Under the pieces are notes generated by a model, which searched no databases, was not told where the DNA came from, and saw nothing but the letters and a program-made list of their open reading frames with translations. From assembly GCA_045863035.1 (NCBI GenBank), contig BTUV01000028.1:1-30167 (forward strand): a DNA stretch of 30,167 bases, given 5' to 3'. Position numbers and translations under genes: made by a program. Shown here one piece after another: positions 7,069-15,070 of this stretch. The stretch's first letter is position 1. Every line of letters begins with the position of its first letter. The stretch is from H2-BAC3 sp045863035 (lineage in GTDB: Bacteria; Bacteroidota; Ignavibacteria; Ignavibacteriales; Ignavibacteriaceae).

Positions 7069-10000
7069 GTGACTCCCCGCAAAACTGAAGCCGGCGTATA
7101 TATCACCCGGGTGCGTTCAATATTGATTGGGCACATACACGCCGCGGCGCGGCATATTCTGAATGCAAATACGTTTTTACACTTTATAAATTCTCTTTCC
7201 CTCACTTCGCTTAAACCTTTTTTACCGTTGCGGTCAGGCATACGTGCAGTGCAACCTCTATATATATTTTATATGCTTTTCATTCTTACGGTATCCACCG
7301 CTCTCCCGCAATCCCGTTATACATATTACGGTGCAAACGAGGGGCTCTCGCAGCTCAATGTCCGCTCTGTTATTCAGGATCACAGTGGCTTTCTCTGGGT
7401 CGGAACCTGGGACGGGCTTAACCGTTTTGACGGCTACCATTTCCGGATTTTTCAGAATGATCTTACTGAGAGCAATTCCATTTCAAACAACAATATCCTC
7501 GCGGTAAGCTCTGACAGTAAAAACCGCATCTGGACTCTTTTCCCCAATGGCCAGATTAATATATACAACAGAGAATCAGGAAGTTTCCGGCTCATAAAAC
7601 ATTCAGACGGCTCACCTTTGGTTTCCTCTACATTTCATACACCACAAGAAGATTCAAACGGTTACTTTTGGACAGGTCGTGATGATACGCTCAGGAGAAT
7701 TCATCCGGAAAATTTCGCGATTCAAAACTTTCCGGCAGTGGAACCCGATTCCACCATGCCTGATCGCGCTCCGGAATTGGTTCTTGCCGACCGGAGAAAG
7801 ATATATCTGGTATATCTCCCTTCATCTTTCTATGTCAGGCGGCTTGATTTTGATTATTATTCTCTCTTAGTAACTTCAAAGAAAAAAATTCTTCTCTCAA
7901 CTCTTAAAGGAGAATTATTCGAATATGTGCCTCAGACAGGGGCAATGCGTTTGATTACCAGATTTACATCTTCAAAAGGAGCACCTGTTCCCGTTTATTC
8001 ACTCTATGAAGATACTTCAGGTAATCTTTGGGTTGGAACCACGGAAGGGATATTCTGCCGCGAGAACTTCAGCGCCGAAAAGAAACAGCCGGCATTTTTC
8101 AAATTTCCTTACACCACCGATGCTGAAACCCGCAGCGAGCCGGTATATACTATCTTCAAAGATTATTCGGGTGTGCTCTGGGCTGGAACGTTATCCGGAC
8201 TTTTTAAAATAAATCCGGTCAGAAAAAAATTCAACTTCCTCCCTTCAGGCAATAATTTCCTTGAGCTCTTCGGTGACTCCTTTCCGGTTAGTATGCTCAA
8301 AACGGGAGATGGTAAAATGCTCATCGGAACAACGAACGGAATGTATGAATATGACCCCGAAAGCGGTACTGCTTTCCGCTTTACCCGCGGCAATTCCGGT
8401 TATGCGGGTCATGCCGCATTCTTTATATATAAAGCTCCGGACGGCGGCATCTGGATTGGAAGCCGGCACGGACTTAACAAATATGACGTCCGTACCAAAA
8501 GGTTTAAGGAATTTATATTTGCGCCCGAAAGCGGGCTTTCCCCCGATCTTAACCGTATCTATGCAATAACTGCTTCACAAGACGGGCGCTACTGGGCAGG
8601 CAGTGTCGGCGGGCTGATTGAATTTTCTCCGAAAGACGGCTCCCACAAGGTACACACTTTCAACAGCAATTTATTTGCCGAGGGGAAATCATATATACTC
8701 TCCCTGCTTGTTGAAGGAGACATACTCTGGGCCGGCACTAACGGCGAGGGGCTGCTCAGAATCAGTCTTGAGGATATGTCTTTTAAAAGGTTCACTGCAT
8801 TATCCGGTGACCACAATTCGCTTTCCGGAAATAAGATAATGGCACTGCACAGAGATGTCAGGGGGCGGCTCTGGATTGCGACTATGGGCGGTGGTCTTAA
8901 TCTTCTCTCTGCGGATGAAACAAGCTTCAGGCGCTTCACAATTAAGGAAGGATTAAGTAATAACACAGTTTACGGTATTCTTGAAGATAACCGCGGAGAT
9001 ATATGGGTTTCAACTAATGCAGGTTTAAACAGAATAAACGCGGATGATTTTAAAATATCTGTTTACGGCAGTAATGATATCCCCTCAGTAAAAGAATTCA
9101 ATCAGAATTCTTATTACAAATCACCTGATGGTCAGCTTTTTTTTGGAGGGATGAGAGGGATAATTTCATTCAGACCGGAAGAGATAGAGACGAACCCGCA
9201 TCCGCCCCGGCTTGTGCTCACCCGGTTTTTAGTATTCAACAAACCGCGTCCCGATCTCAGTAACGGTTCTGAAATACGTTTGAAGTACAATGAAAATTTC
9301 TTTTCGGTTGAGCTTTCCGCCCTCCTTTTTGATGATCCGGGTTCAAACCAGTACGCATACCGTTTAAAAGGGCTGCATGACCAGTGGATATATATTGGCG
9401 CGCGCCGCATGGTGGATTTTTCATTCATTGAGCCGGGCGAATATATATTTATGGCAAAAGCAGCCAATAAAGACGGCATCTGGAGCAAAGAACAGGAACT
9501 TGCCAGAATTATTATTGTTCCCCCGTTCTGGCGTACAGGATGGTTTTATGCCTTTGTCACGCTGCTGATAACCGGGGCTGTTTTTCTCTCTGTCCGTTAT
9601 TATATACAAAAACAATATAAAGCGCGTATTGCAAAACTTGAGCAGGAAAAACTGCTGCTTGAAGAACGCAACAAAACCCGCGACCGTATTGCCCGCGATC
9701 TTCATGATGATCTGGCCTCTACGGTCAGCAGCGCGGGGCTCTATCTCCAGTCAGCGCGTCAGATGCTTTCCGGCATACAGAATGAAGCTCTGCGGTATCT
9801 GGATAAATCAACCTCCATCCTGAACAAGGCGGAACAGTCAATGAGCGATATTGTCTGGTCTGTTTCTCCGAATTATGATTCACTGGATAATCTGATACTG
9901 CGCGTCAGATTATTCGCGCAGGAGCTGTGTGCTGCATCCGGGCTGCAGCTTGACTTCAGTTACTCAGGCGATGGAAAGCAGAACATCGGTGAGGAGCTCA

Positions 10001-10293
10001 GACGCAATATATATCTCGCCGGCAAAGAATGTATTGTAAATGCCGTACGCCATTCCTCCTGTAGTGAATTGCAAATCCGGGCTGCTGTTTCAGACGAACG
10101 AATCATTATAATAATCCGTGATAACGGAATTGGTTTTACTTTTTCAGAATCCAAATCATCACTTGGAGGAAACGGTTTAATAAATATCCGGAAGCGTCTT
10201 CATGAAATAAACGGGAGTGCGGAGTTTGTTTCAGAACAAGGCGGGGGAACTACCGTAACACTTTCGGCTCCCCTTTCCGCGGCAGCAAAATGA
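7069..10293 (+). CDS. Two-component sensor histidine kinase with periplasmic Reg_prop beta-propeller
   Basis: This is a membrane sensor kinase. The sensor part (about residues 85-700) contains many Reg_prop repeats of the type GLWVGT..GL, forming one or two seven-bladed propellers. A Y_Y_Y domain follows (about 725-810), then one membrane helix (about 825-845). The cytoplasmic part has a HisKA_3 dimerisation domain with phospho-acceptor His879 in RDLHDDLAS, and a HATPase with NAVRHS, DNGIGF and GGNGLINI. HisKA_3 kinases pair with LuxR/NarL-type regulators, and one follows immediately. The coordinates give the longest frame, from GTG 7069. The only signal-peptide-like stretch lies at residues 60-80, so the true start may be TTG 7228 (giving an Arg-containing n-region), GTG 7249 or ATG 7273. 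The stop codon sits inside a 27-bp hairpin element repeated after the regulator gene. The ligand is unknown. Confidence 0.93.
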   Translation: MTPRKTEAGVYITRVRSILIGHIHAAARHILNANTFLHFINSLSLTSLKPFLPLRSGIRAVQPLYIFYMLFILTVSTALPQSRYTYYGANEGLSQLNVRSVIQDHSGFLWVGTWDGLNRFDGYHFRIFQNDLTESNSISNNNILAVSSDSKNRIWTLFPNGQINIYNRESGSFRLIKHSDGSPLVSSTFHTPQEDSNGYFWTGRDDTLRRIHPENFAIQNFPAVEPDSTMPDRAPELVLADRRKIYLVYLPSSFYVRRLDFDYYSLLVTSKKKILLSTLKGELFEYVPQTGAMRLITRFTSSKGAPVPVYSLYEDTSGNLWVGTTEGIFCRENFSAEKKQPAFFKFPYTTDAETRSEPVYTIFKDYSGVLWAGTLSGLFKINPVRKKFNFLPSGNNFLELFGDSFPVSMLKTGDGKMLIGTTNGMYEYDPESGTAFRFTRGNSGYAGHAAFFIYKAPDGGIWIGSRHGLNKYDVRTKRFKEFIFAPESGLSPDLNRIYAITASQDGRYWAGSVGGLIEFSPKDGSHKVHTFNSNLFAEGKSYILSLLVEGDILWAGTNGEGLLRISLEDMSFKRFTALSGDHNSLSGNKIMALHRDVRGRLWIATMGGGLNLLSADETSFRRFTIKEGLSNNTVYGILEDNRGDIWVSTNAGLNRINADDFKISVYGSNDIPSVKEFNQNSYYKSPDGQLFFGGMRGIISFRPEEIETNPHPPRLVLTRFLVFNKPRPDLSNGSEIRLKYNENFFSVELSALLFDDPGSNQYAYRLKGLHDQWIYIGARRMVDFSFIEPGEYIFMAKAANKDGIWSKEQELARIIIVPPFWRTGWFYAFVTLLITGAVFLSVRYYIQKQYKARIAKLEQEKLLLEERNKTRDRIARDLHDDLASTVSSAGLYLQSARQMLSGIQNEALRYLDKSTSILNKAEQSMSDIVWSVSPNYDSLDNLILRVRLFAQELCAASGLQLDFSYSGDGKQNIGEELRRNIYLAGKECIVNAVRHSSCSELQIRAAVSDERIIIIIRDNGIGFTFSESKSSLGGNGLINIRKRLHEINGSAEFVSEQGGGTTVTLSAPLSAAAK

Positions 10294-10313
10294 CTCAATT
10301 GAGGTATTGAGTC
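10287..10313 (+). promoter_or_regulatory. 27-bp hairpin element over the kinase stop codon (copy 1)
   Basis: GACTCAA at 10292-10298 is the reverse complement of TTGAGTC at 10307-10313, giving a 7-bp stem with an 8-nt loop. CTCAATTGAG (10294-10303) is an alternative palindrome. The element starts with AAAA, includes the kinase TGA stop, and lies just upstream of the regulator gene. A copy with only two substitutions sits at 10973-10999. There is no T-run, so it is not a classical terminator. Its role is unknown. Confidence 0.6.
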
Positions 10314-10340
10314 CGGGCAGAAATATCAGAAAATTTGAAT

Positions 10341-10979
10341 ATGGAAAACAAAGAGATAAGCATCACCATCATCGAAGATCATGTTGACTTCCGTGAAGGG
10401 CTTTGCAGCTTTATAAATAATACTGCCGGATGTAAGTGCACTGCAGTTTACGGTTCAGTGGAGGATGCACTTGAGTCGGTGATATATAGCTCAGTACTGT
10501 TGCTGGATATCCACCTTCCCGGTCAGTCCGGAATCGAGGCGATACCGAGGTTTAAAGCGCTCTATTCCCAAATTAAAATCATCATGATGACCGTATTTGA
10601 TGATGACGAAAATATCTTTAATGCCATTCGCGCCGGTGCTGATGGGTATCTGCTGAAAAAAACTCCTCCGACCAGGATATTGGACGCAATCCGTGATGTG
10701 CTGGAAGGGGGCGCTCCTATGTCTCCCTATGTAGCCATGAAAGTCATCAGCCATTTTAAAAACCAGACTTCAATGAAAACCGATTATCAGCTTACCGCAC
10801 GCGAAAAGGAAATCCTTTCGCTATTGGTTGACGGCACTGAAAGCCGGGCAATAGCTGAGCGTCTCTTTATCAGTTACGAAACTGTGCGCAACCATTTTAA
10901 AAATATCTATCAGAAACTGCAGGTCACTTCGCGCGTTCAGGCAGTCTCAAAGGCAATTAAAGAGAACCTGATAAAATGA
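10341..10979 (+). CDS. Two-component response regulator, LuxR/NarL family
   Basis: This 212-residue DNA-binding regulator is the likely partner of the upstream HisKA_3 kinase. The N-terminal receiver domain has the acidic pair Glu12-Asp13, phospho-acceptor Asp56 in LLLDIHLPG, Thr84 and Lys106. The C-terminal LuxR-type helix-turn-helix (about 143-205) reads LTAREKEILSLL, then a recognition helix around ISYETVRNHFKNIYQKL. I chose the ATG at 10341 over an in-frame TTG two codons upstream. It begins 47 bp after the kinase stop, separated by the hairpin element, and its own stop lies in the second copy of that element. Targets are unknown; the T9SS cargo gene downstream is the nearest candidate. 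Confidence 0.94.
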   Translation: MENKEISITIIEDHVDFREGLCSFINNTAGCKCTAVYGSVEDALESVIYSSVLLLDIHLPGQSGIEAIPRFKALYSQIKIIMMTVFDDDENIFNAIRAGADGYLLKKTPPTRILDAIRDVLEGGAPMSPYVAMKVISHFKNQTSMKTDYQLTAREKEILSLLVDGTESRAIAERLFISYETVRNHFKNIYQKLQVTSRVQAVSKAIKENLIK

Positions 10980-10999
10980 CTCATTTGAGTTATTGAGTC
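10973..10999 (+). promoter_or_regulatory. 27-bp hairpin element over the regulator stop codon (copy 2)
   Basis: This copy matches 10287-10313 at 25 of 27 positions and again overlaps the TGA stop of the gene before it. GACTCA at 10978-10983 pairs with TGAGTC at 10994-10999 around a 10-nt loop. It precedes the T9SS cargo gene at 11061. Two near-identical copies in the same relation to two stop codons suggest a shared function or a recent duplication. Confidence 0.6.
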
Positions 11000-11060
11000 T
11001 TCACACCGTAAATAAGAAATTCGCTTCCAGATTTTATTAACATACTACACAGGATAAATA

Positions 11061-12320
11061 ATGAAGAAAAATTTTTTCTTTTTAACCGTAATATTTCTGG
11101 CTTTGACCATTAACTTGCACGCGCAATGGCAGCAGATTACCACACCACACACAAGCAATACCGGATATAAGGCAGTTACATTCCGGGATGCAAACCTTGG
11201 CTGGATTACAGGTGACAAACTTGTCAGAACCACAGACGGCGGTACCACCTGGACGGATATCCCCTCTCCACATGGAGGTACTTATAATGATATTATAGCC
11301 CTTTCACCCTCTAAACTCTGGATGGTAGGTGATTTCGGCAGAATTGTGCACAGCACTGATAGCGGCTCAACCTGGCAAACACAAAACTCCCTTGTGCAGA
11401 ATGGGCTTACCAGTGTCTTTTTCTTAGATGATAATAACGGATGGGCAGCCGGTGGGGAAGGAACCCTTCTCAGAACTACCGACGGCGGGACAAACTGGGT
11501 GAAGCAAACTTTCACTTTTACTTTCACTAACCAGATAAGAACGGTTTTCTTTTCTGATGCTAATCACGGTTGGCTGGCAGCAGGTTCCAGATATGCTAAA
11601 ACCACTGATGGAGGCAATACCTGGGAGCGGCTTGTTGCTTCTATCAACTTTGATGATATCCAGTTTATAAACAATAATGTAGGGTTCGTTCTCTCAGAAG
11701 GGGGAACCGAAAGATCAGCAAGCAAATCAACCGATGGAGGTCTTACCTGGACGTATCAGGGTGTGATTCAAAGTCTTTACGATATCAATGATATACACTT
11801 CGTTGATGAGAATAAAGGAATCGCAGTCGGATGGTCATTTGTTCTTGCGGCGGTACCCGGAATTAAAACCACTACCGATGGCGGAGTAACATGGAATAGC
11901 GAAACGCTTCCCACAGGATTTAACGGAGGTGAATTCTATGCTGTTACCGTAAAAGACGGATGGGCATGGGCTGTGGGTGAAAGCGGCGTTGTGATGAAGG
12001 GTCAGTTTGCAGGTTCAACTTCAGCAAAAGATCATAATACCAATCCTGACAATTTCACTCTTGAGCAGAATTATCCGAATCCGTTTAACCCCGGAACCAC
12101 AATACGATTCACTCTCCCGGCTTCTTCCGAAGTTTCACTGAGTGTATTTGATATACTGGGGAATCAGGTTGCTGAGATCATCAGCGGAGCAGTTAAAGAG
12201 GCAGGTTCTCATTCTGTTTACTTTGATGCAGCAAGCGCGCAACTAAACAGTGGTGTATATTTTTACCGCCTGACCGCGGGCAGTTTTACCGAAACCAGAA
12301 AGTTTACTCTCCTCAAATAA
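11061..12320 (+). CDS. Secreted Ycf48-like propeller protein with T9SS type A sorting domain
   Basis: This 419-residue exported protein has a clear signal peptide (MKKNFFFLTVIFLALTINLHA, then Q). Its body (about 22-310) is made of Ycf48/BNR-like blades, recognisable by recurring GW..G and TTDGG.TW motifs near residues 58, 115, 150 and 275. The C-terminal 85 residues are a T9SS type A sorting domain with QNYPNPFNP at about 336 and an ending of the GVYFYRL...FTLLK type. It should therefore be exported across the outer membrane by the type IX system and released or anchored at the surface. The ligand is unknown. The ATG at 11061 follows ACAGGA. It lies 81 bp after the response regulator and ends the co-directional run at a strong terminator. 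Confidence 0.9.
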   Translation: MKKNFFFLTVIFLALTINLHAQWQQITTPHTSNTGYKAVTFRDANLGWITGDKLVRTTDGGTTWTDIPSPHGGTYNDIIALSPSKLWMVGDFGRIVHSTDSGSTWQTQNSLVQNGLTSVFFLDDNNGWAAGGEGTLLRTTDGGTNWVKQTFTFTFTNQIRTVFFSDANHGWLAAGSRYAKTTDGGNTWERLVASINFDDIQFINNNVGFVLSEGGTERSASKSTDGGLTWTYQGVIQSLYDINDIHFVDENKGIAVGWSFVLAAVPGIKTTTDGGVTWNSETLPTGFNGGEFYAVTVKDGWAWAVGESGVVMKGQFAGSTSAKDHNTNPDNFTLEQNYPNPFNPGTTIRFTLPASSEVSLSVFDILGNQVAEIISGAVKEAGSHSVYFDAASAQLNSGVYFYRLTAGSFTETRKFTLLK

Positions 12321-12331
12321 CAGAGTTAAGA

Positions 12332-12372
12332 CCGGGTGGGTATTTACTTTATGTACCCATCCGGACTTTTTT
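12332..12372 (+). terminator. Rho-independent terminator
   Basis: An 11-bp stem at 12332-12342 pairs with 12354-12364 with one G-U pair. An 11-nt loop separates the arms and a run of six T follows. It closes the run of genes that starts at manB. Confidence 0.85.
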
Positions 12373-12477
12373 AATTAGCAGTTAGAAATTAGGAATTAGT
12401 AATAACACATCTTTGCGCCTTAGCGTCTTTGCGCGAACTCCGCGGAACTTAGCGTAAACTTTGCTTACTTTGCGTTA
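12373..12477. repeat. Degenerate heptamer array and GCG-rich short repeats
   Basis: 12373-12407 reads as five heptamers of the AATTAGN type. It is followed at 12411-12477 by three copies of TTTGCG and two of TTAGCG at irregular 8-bp-like spacing. No gene is present. It fills the space between the terminator and the convergent membrane protein gene. Confidence 0.5.
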
Positions 12478-12489
12478 AAAAAAATCTTC

Positions 12490-13245
12490 CTACCCAAGAA
12501 AAACCGTCATCACCACAATAAGCCCCGCGCCTATAGCCACAACCAGCTTCGAGTTCTTCACATTAAATGCCGCGATCATAACTGCCGTCCACACCAGAAA
12601 AAATGACATATCCTTCAGCGTATATATTATCTCCGGCGAAACCTTTTGCATGGAATTCACTAATCCCAGTTCAAAGCTCAACTTTACCGGCATCACAATA
12701 AGGGAGTAACAGCTAAACGCAATGAGTGCAAAGAACCCATTCTTCCGGTGATTGCTTCTCTCGGTGAAGTAATCAATCCCGCTTCTTACCGCCAGCAGAA
12801 CACCGCCAAAAAGACAGATAAAAACCAGCACGCTGATTGTTTTTGGCAGGGAACCCAGTATCTCAGTAGTAACGGTCATCTCCTCCGGAATTTGTATCCA
12901 CCTCCCCTCATAATTGATATATACATCATAGAGAAGCAACGTTCCCGGCGCGACAGAATCAAACCGGGCTGTCAGACGGTTATCAGCATAGCGCATCAGG
13001 ATCGTATCATTTCCGCCGCCTGTGTTATTCACTATATATCCCTCAAGCTCCGCTATGTCAGTCCGCATCATGATCTCCAACGGCTGTTTCCCGTTATATA
13101 CCGTTTCGAAGTAATAAGTTACTTTTTTCTTCCCGCTTCCTATTGTGCCGGAAAGTGGGAAATCCGGACCCGTCACACTGTTAAGGTATCCGGCCAGGAA
13201 TGTTACAATAAACGCTCCGAACCAGAGTATGAGAATTTTTTTCAT
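12490..13245 (-). CDS. Hypothetical membrane protein with extracytoplasmic domain
   Basis: I do not recognise a family for this 251-residue protein. An N-terminal hydrophobic segment (about 3-22) could be a signal anchor. It is followed by a hydrophilic beta-rich domain (about 30-130) with several acidic residues and no Cys pair. Four predicted membrane helices follow near 134-154, 170-190, 208-226 and 230-250. The ATG at 13245 is preceded by AAAAAGG. It is the last gene of a minus-strand unit, 14 bp after the SDR gene stop, and is convergent with the T9SS cargo gene. No catalytic motif is visible. The long antisense frame over it has no recognisable protein features. Confidence 0.75.
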   Translation of the reverse strand: MKKILILWFGAFIVTFLAGYLNSVTGPDFPLSGTIGSGKKKVTYYFETVYNGKQPLEIMMRTDIAELEGYIVNNTGGGNDTILMRYADNRLTARFDSVAPGTLLLYDVYINYEGRWIQIPEEMTVTTEILGSLPKTISVLVFICLFGGVLLAVRSGIDYFTERSNHRKNGFFALIAFSCYSLIVMPVKLSFELGLVNSMQKVSPEIIYTLKDMSFFLVWTAVMIAAFNVKNSKLVVAIGAGLIVVMTVFLG

Positions 13246-13259
13246 TGAACCTTTTTTCG

Positions 13260-14042
13260 TTATTGCTCGGCTTTTACTTTATGTACAAAGTTACTGTTCG
13301 CCTGATTCACCGGAGTCAGTATCAATTCATTGATGCTCACGTGTGGCGGCCGGGTAGCTGCATAAAGAACAGCATCAGCCACATCATCAGGGGTAAGAGG
13401 CGCTATCCCCTTATATACATTCTTTGCTCTTTCAGTATCACCGTTAAATCTGACGTTTGAAAAATTTGTTTCCACCAGACCCGGGTCAATCGTAGTCACC
13501 CTGATATCGGTTGCAACCAATTCAACGCGAAGCGACTGGGTAATTGCCTTTACTGCATATTTACTTGCGCAGTAAACGCTTCCGTTTGGATATACATCAT
13601 GTCCGGCGGTTGAGCCGATGTTAATAATATGACCTGAATTGCGATTAATCATTCCCTTTACAACTTCTTTAGTAACATAAAGCAGCCCCTTCACGTTGGT
13701 ATCAATGGTAACATTCCAGTTTTCGGGAAGCCCGTCTGCAAGCGGTTCAAGCCCCTTGGCAAGTCCGGCGTTGTTTACCAATATATCAATTTCTCTGAGG
13801 TGGGCAGGAACAGAAGCAACCGCTTGCCGCACTTTTTGATAATCCGTAATATCGCACTGCGCTGTATATATATCTCCTGAGGTTATCTTACTCAGTTCAT
13901 CCTTCACTTCCAGCAGCAGATTTTCTCTCCGGGCAAGTAAAACAAGATTAGCTCCTTCTGAGGCAAAAAATTTTGCGCATGATCTTCCGATGCCCGATGT
14001 GGCTCCGGTAATGAGTACTGTTTTATTGTTAAGATGGTTCAT
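13260..14042 (-). CDS. SDR family NAD(P)-dependent oxidoreductase (YdfG-like)
   Basis: This 260-residue classical short-chain dehydrogenase is cytoplasmic. It has the nucleotide-binding TGATSGIG (12-19), NNAG (90-93), Asn116, Ser144 and the catalytic pair Tyr157 and Lys161 in YCASK. ARR at 37-39 after the second strand favours NADPH over NADH. The PGLVETNFSNVRF segment and the overall layout resemble E. coli YdfG, an NADP-dependent 3-hydroxy-acid (serine/allo-threonine) dehydrogenase, so a small hydroxy-acid substrate is plausible but unproven. The ATG at 14042 follows AAGGA and lies six bases from the end of the upstream minus-strand gene. It is the middle gene of a three-gene unit. Confidence 0.91.
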   Translation of the reverse strand: MNHLNNKTVLITGATSGIGRSCAKFFASEGANLVLLARRENLLLEVKDELSKITSGDIYTAQCDITDYQKVRQAVASVPAHLREIDILVNNAGLAKGLEPLADGLPENWNVTIDTNVKGLLYVTKEVVKGMINRNSGHIINIGSTAGHDVYPNGSVYCASKYAVKAITQSLRVELVATDIRVTTIDPGLVETNFSNVRFNGDTERAKNVYKGIAPLTPDDVADAVLYAATRPPHVSINELILTPVNQANSNFVHKVKAEQ

Positions 14043-14048
14043 AATTCC

Positions 14049-14579
14049 TTAAAATAACTCGGTTAATAACTGTTTAATTCGTGTTGTGGCAAAAGTGCTG
14101 TAAAAAAAAGTAAGCGCCGTTCCAAGAAAGATGTAAAGATATTGCTCCTGCGGCTGCAACCCCTGCGCCTTAAAAAAAGCTGTCCAGAGTTCATTGCCTG
14201 ATATATCCAGCGCTACCGTACCCATGAGATAAAACATACTCAGGAAAAGGAAAAGCAAATTAAGCAGGTTAAAAATGATAACCGCAGCGCCGGTGCGAAA
14301 GTTCTTTCTCAGCCGGAGCAGCCATACAGAAAGTTCGGAAGTTAGAATAACAGCCAGATAAGGCATTAGCAGAATGAAAAGCGCTGAGCCGGAGGAGAGC
14401 TTTTTCAGGTTCATTTCCCGCAGGTATATCCCGTCAAAGCTCAGCGCATCGGGGGTGTCACGGTAAAGCCAGCCCGAAACCGCGTATCGCACCCAGTCAT
14501 AAAACCAGATAATAACAGCAGCGGTAAAAAGAATGCTCAGGGCCGCGATAATTATTTTTTCTTTGTTTTCTTTAGTCAC
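14049..14579 (-). CDS. Hypothetical four-helix membrane protein
   Basis: This 176-residue protein has four predicted membrane helices (roughly 9-34, 67-90, 100-125 and 148-166) and a short loop with charged residues between the first two. I do not recognise a family. The frame stays open upstream to 14894, but that extension runs through the 23-bp GC-rich tandem repeats and encodes repetitive PERSRG/SGVEGG peptide. I therefore place the start at GTG 14579, just before the repeats (VTKENKEKIIIAAL). No strong ribosome binding site is visible there. It is the first gene of the minus-strand unit, six bases ahead of the SDR gene. Confidence 0.65.
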   Translation of the reverse strand: MTKENKEKIIIAALSILFTAAVIIWFYDWVRYAVSGWLYRDTPDALSFDGIYLREMNLKKLSSGSALFILLMPYLAVILTSELSVWLLRLRKNFRTGAAVIIFNLLNLLFLFLSMFYLMGTVALDISGNELWTAFFKAQGLQPQEQYLYIFLGTALTFFYSTFATTRIKQLLTELF

Positions 14580-14616
14580 GGATAAATATAAAAATGAAAA
14601 ACAAAAATACAAAAAT

Positions 14617-14734
14617 CCCCCCTCGACTCCGCTCGGGGACCACCCTCGACTCCGCTCGGGGAACTCCCTCGACTCCGCTCGGGGACCACCCTCGACTCCG
14701 CTCGGGGAACTCCCTCGACTCCGCTCGGGGAACA
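14617..14734. repeat. Five tandem 23-bp GC-rich palindromic units
   Basis: CCCTCGACTCCGCTCGGGGA recurs at 14620, 14643, 14666, 14689 and 14712, separated by three-base spacers that alternate CCA and ACT, with ACA last. A sixth unit begins at 14735 and then diverges. Each unit can fold as CGA..TCG extended by CCC/GGG with a bulged T. The spacer alternation suggests duplication of a 46-bp dimer. Confidence 0.85.
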
Positions 14735-14830
14735 CCCTCTGGTATCTGAGCGGCACCCTGAGCGAAGCCGAAGGTGAGCCGAAGATCGCTCGGGGACCTC
14801 CCTTCGAACTGGGGAGACCGATATATCTGG
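14735..14830. repeat. Degenerate palindromic repeat remnants
   Basis: The stretch contains CCCTGAGCGAAGCCGAAGG and partial copies of CGCTCGGGGA, related in style to the adjacent 23-bp units. It joins that array to the 56-58-bp array that follows. No gene is seen. Confidence 0.5.
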
Positions 14831-15070
14831 ATTCAATTCCGGATGTGTTGCAAATTCTGCCCTTTCTACCAACTTGTGAATCCTCCGGATTCAATTCCGG
14901 TTGTACCGATATTCTCCCTTTCTACCAACTTATGAATCCTCCGGATTCAATTATGGCTGTGCTGCAATTCTCCGCTTCTACCAATTTGTGAATCTTCCGG
15001 ATTCAATTCCGGTTGCACCGATATTCCCCCTTTCTACCAATTTGTGAATCCTCCGGATTCAATTCCGGAG
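14831..15070. repeat. Tandem 56-58-bp repeat, four units plus a partial fifth
   Basis: Units begin with ATTCAATTCCGG-like sequence at 14831, 14889, 14945, 15001 and 15057 (spacing 58, 56, 56, 56). Each carries TTCTACCAA-type sequence and ends in a CCTCCGG-type motif. Copies have diverged by several substitutions. Forward and reverse frames across it are not convincing genes. Confidence 0.85.

Noticed and set aside
12748..13248. 166-codon open frame antisense to the 251-residue membrane protein gene
   Set aside because: It has no recognisable domain and a low-quality composition. The minus-strand frame has a signal anchor, membrane helices, a ribosome binding site and operon-like spacing.
14580..14894. 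N-terminal extension of the minus-strand membrane protein
   Set aside because: The extension is encoded by the 23-bp repeats and remnants and gives repetitive PERSRG/SGVEGG peptide, so a GTG start at 14579 is more plausible.
14533..14991. 152-codon plus-strand frame in the repeat cluster
   Set aside because: It is made almost entirely of repeat units and has no domain or ribosome binding site.
14620..15070. CRISPR array
   Set aside because: The 23-bp units have three-base spacers, and the 56-58-bp units are whole-unit tandem repeats without unique spacers. No cas genes are present.
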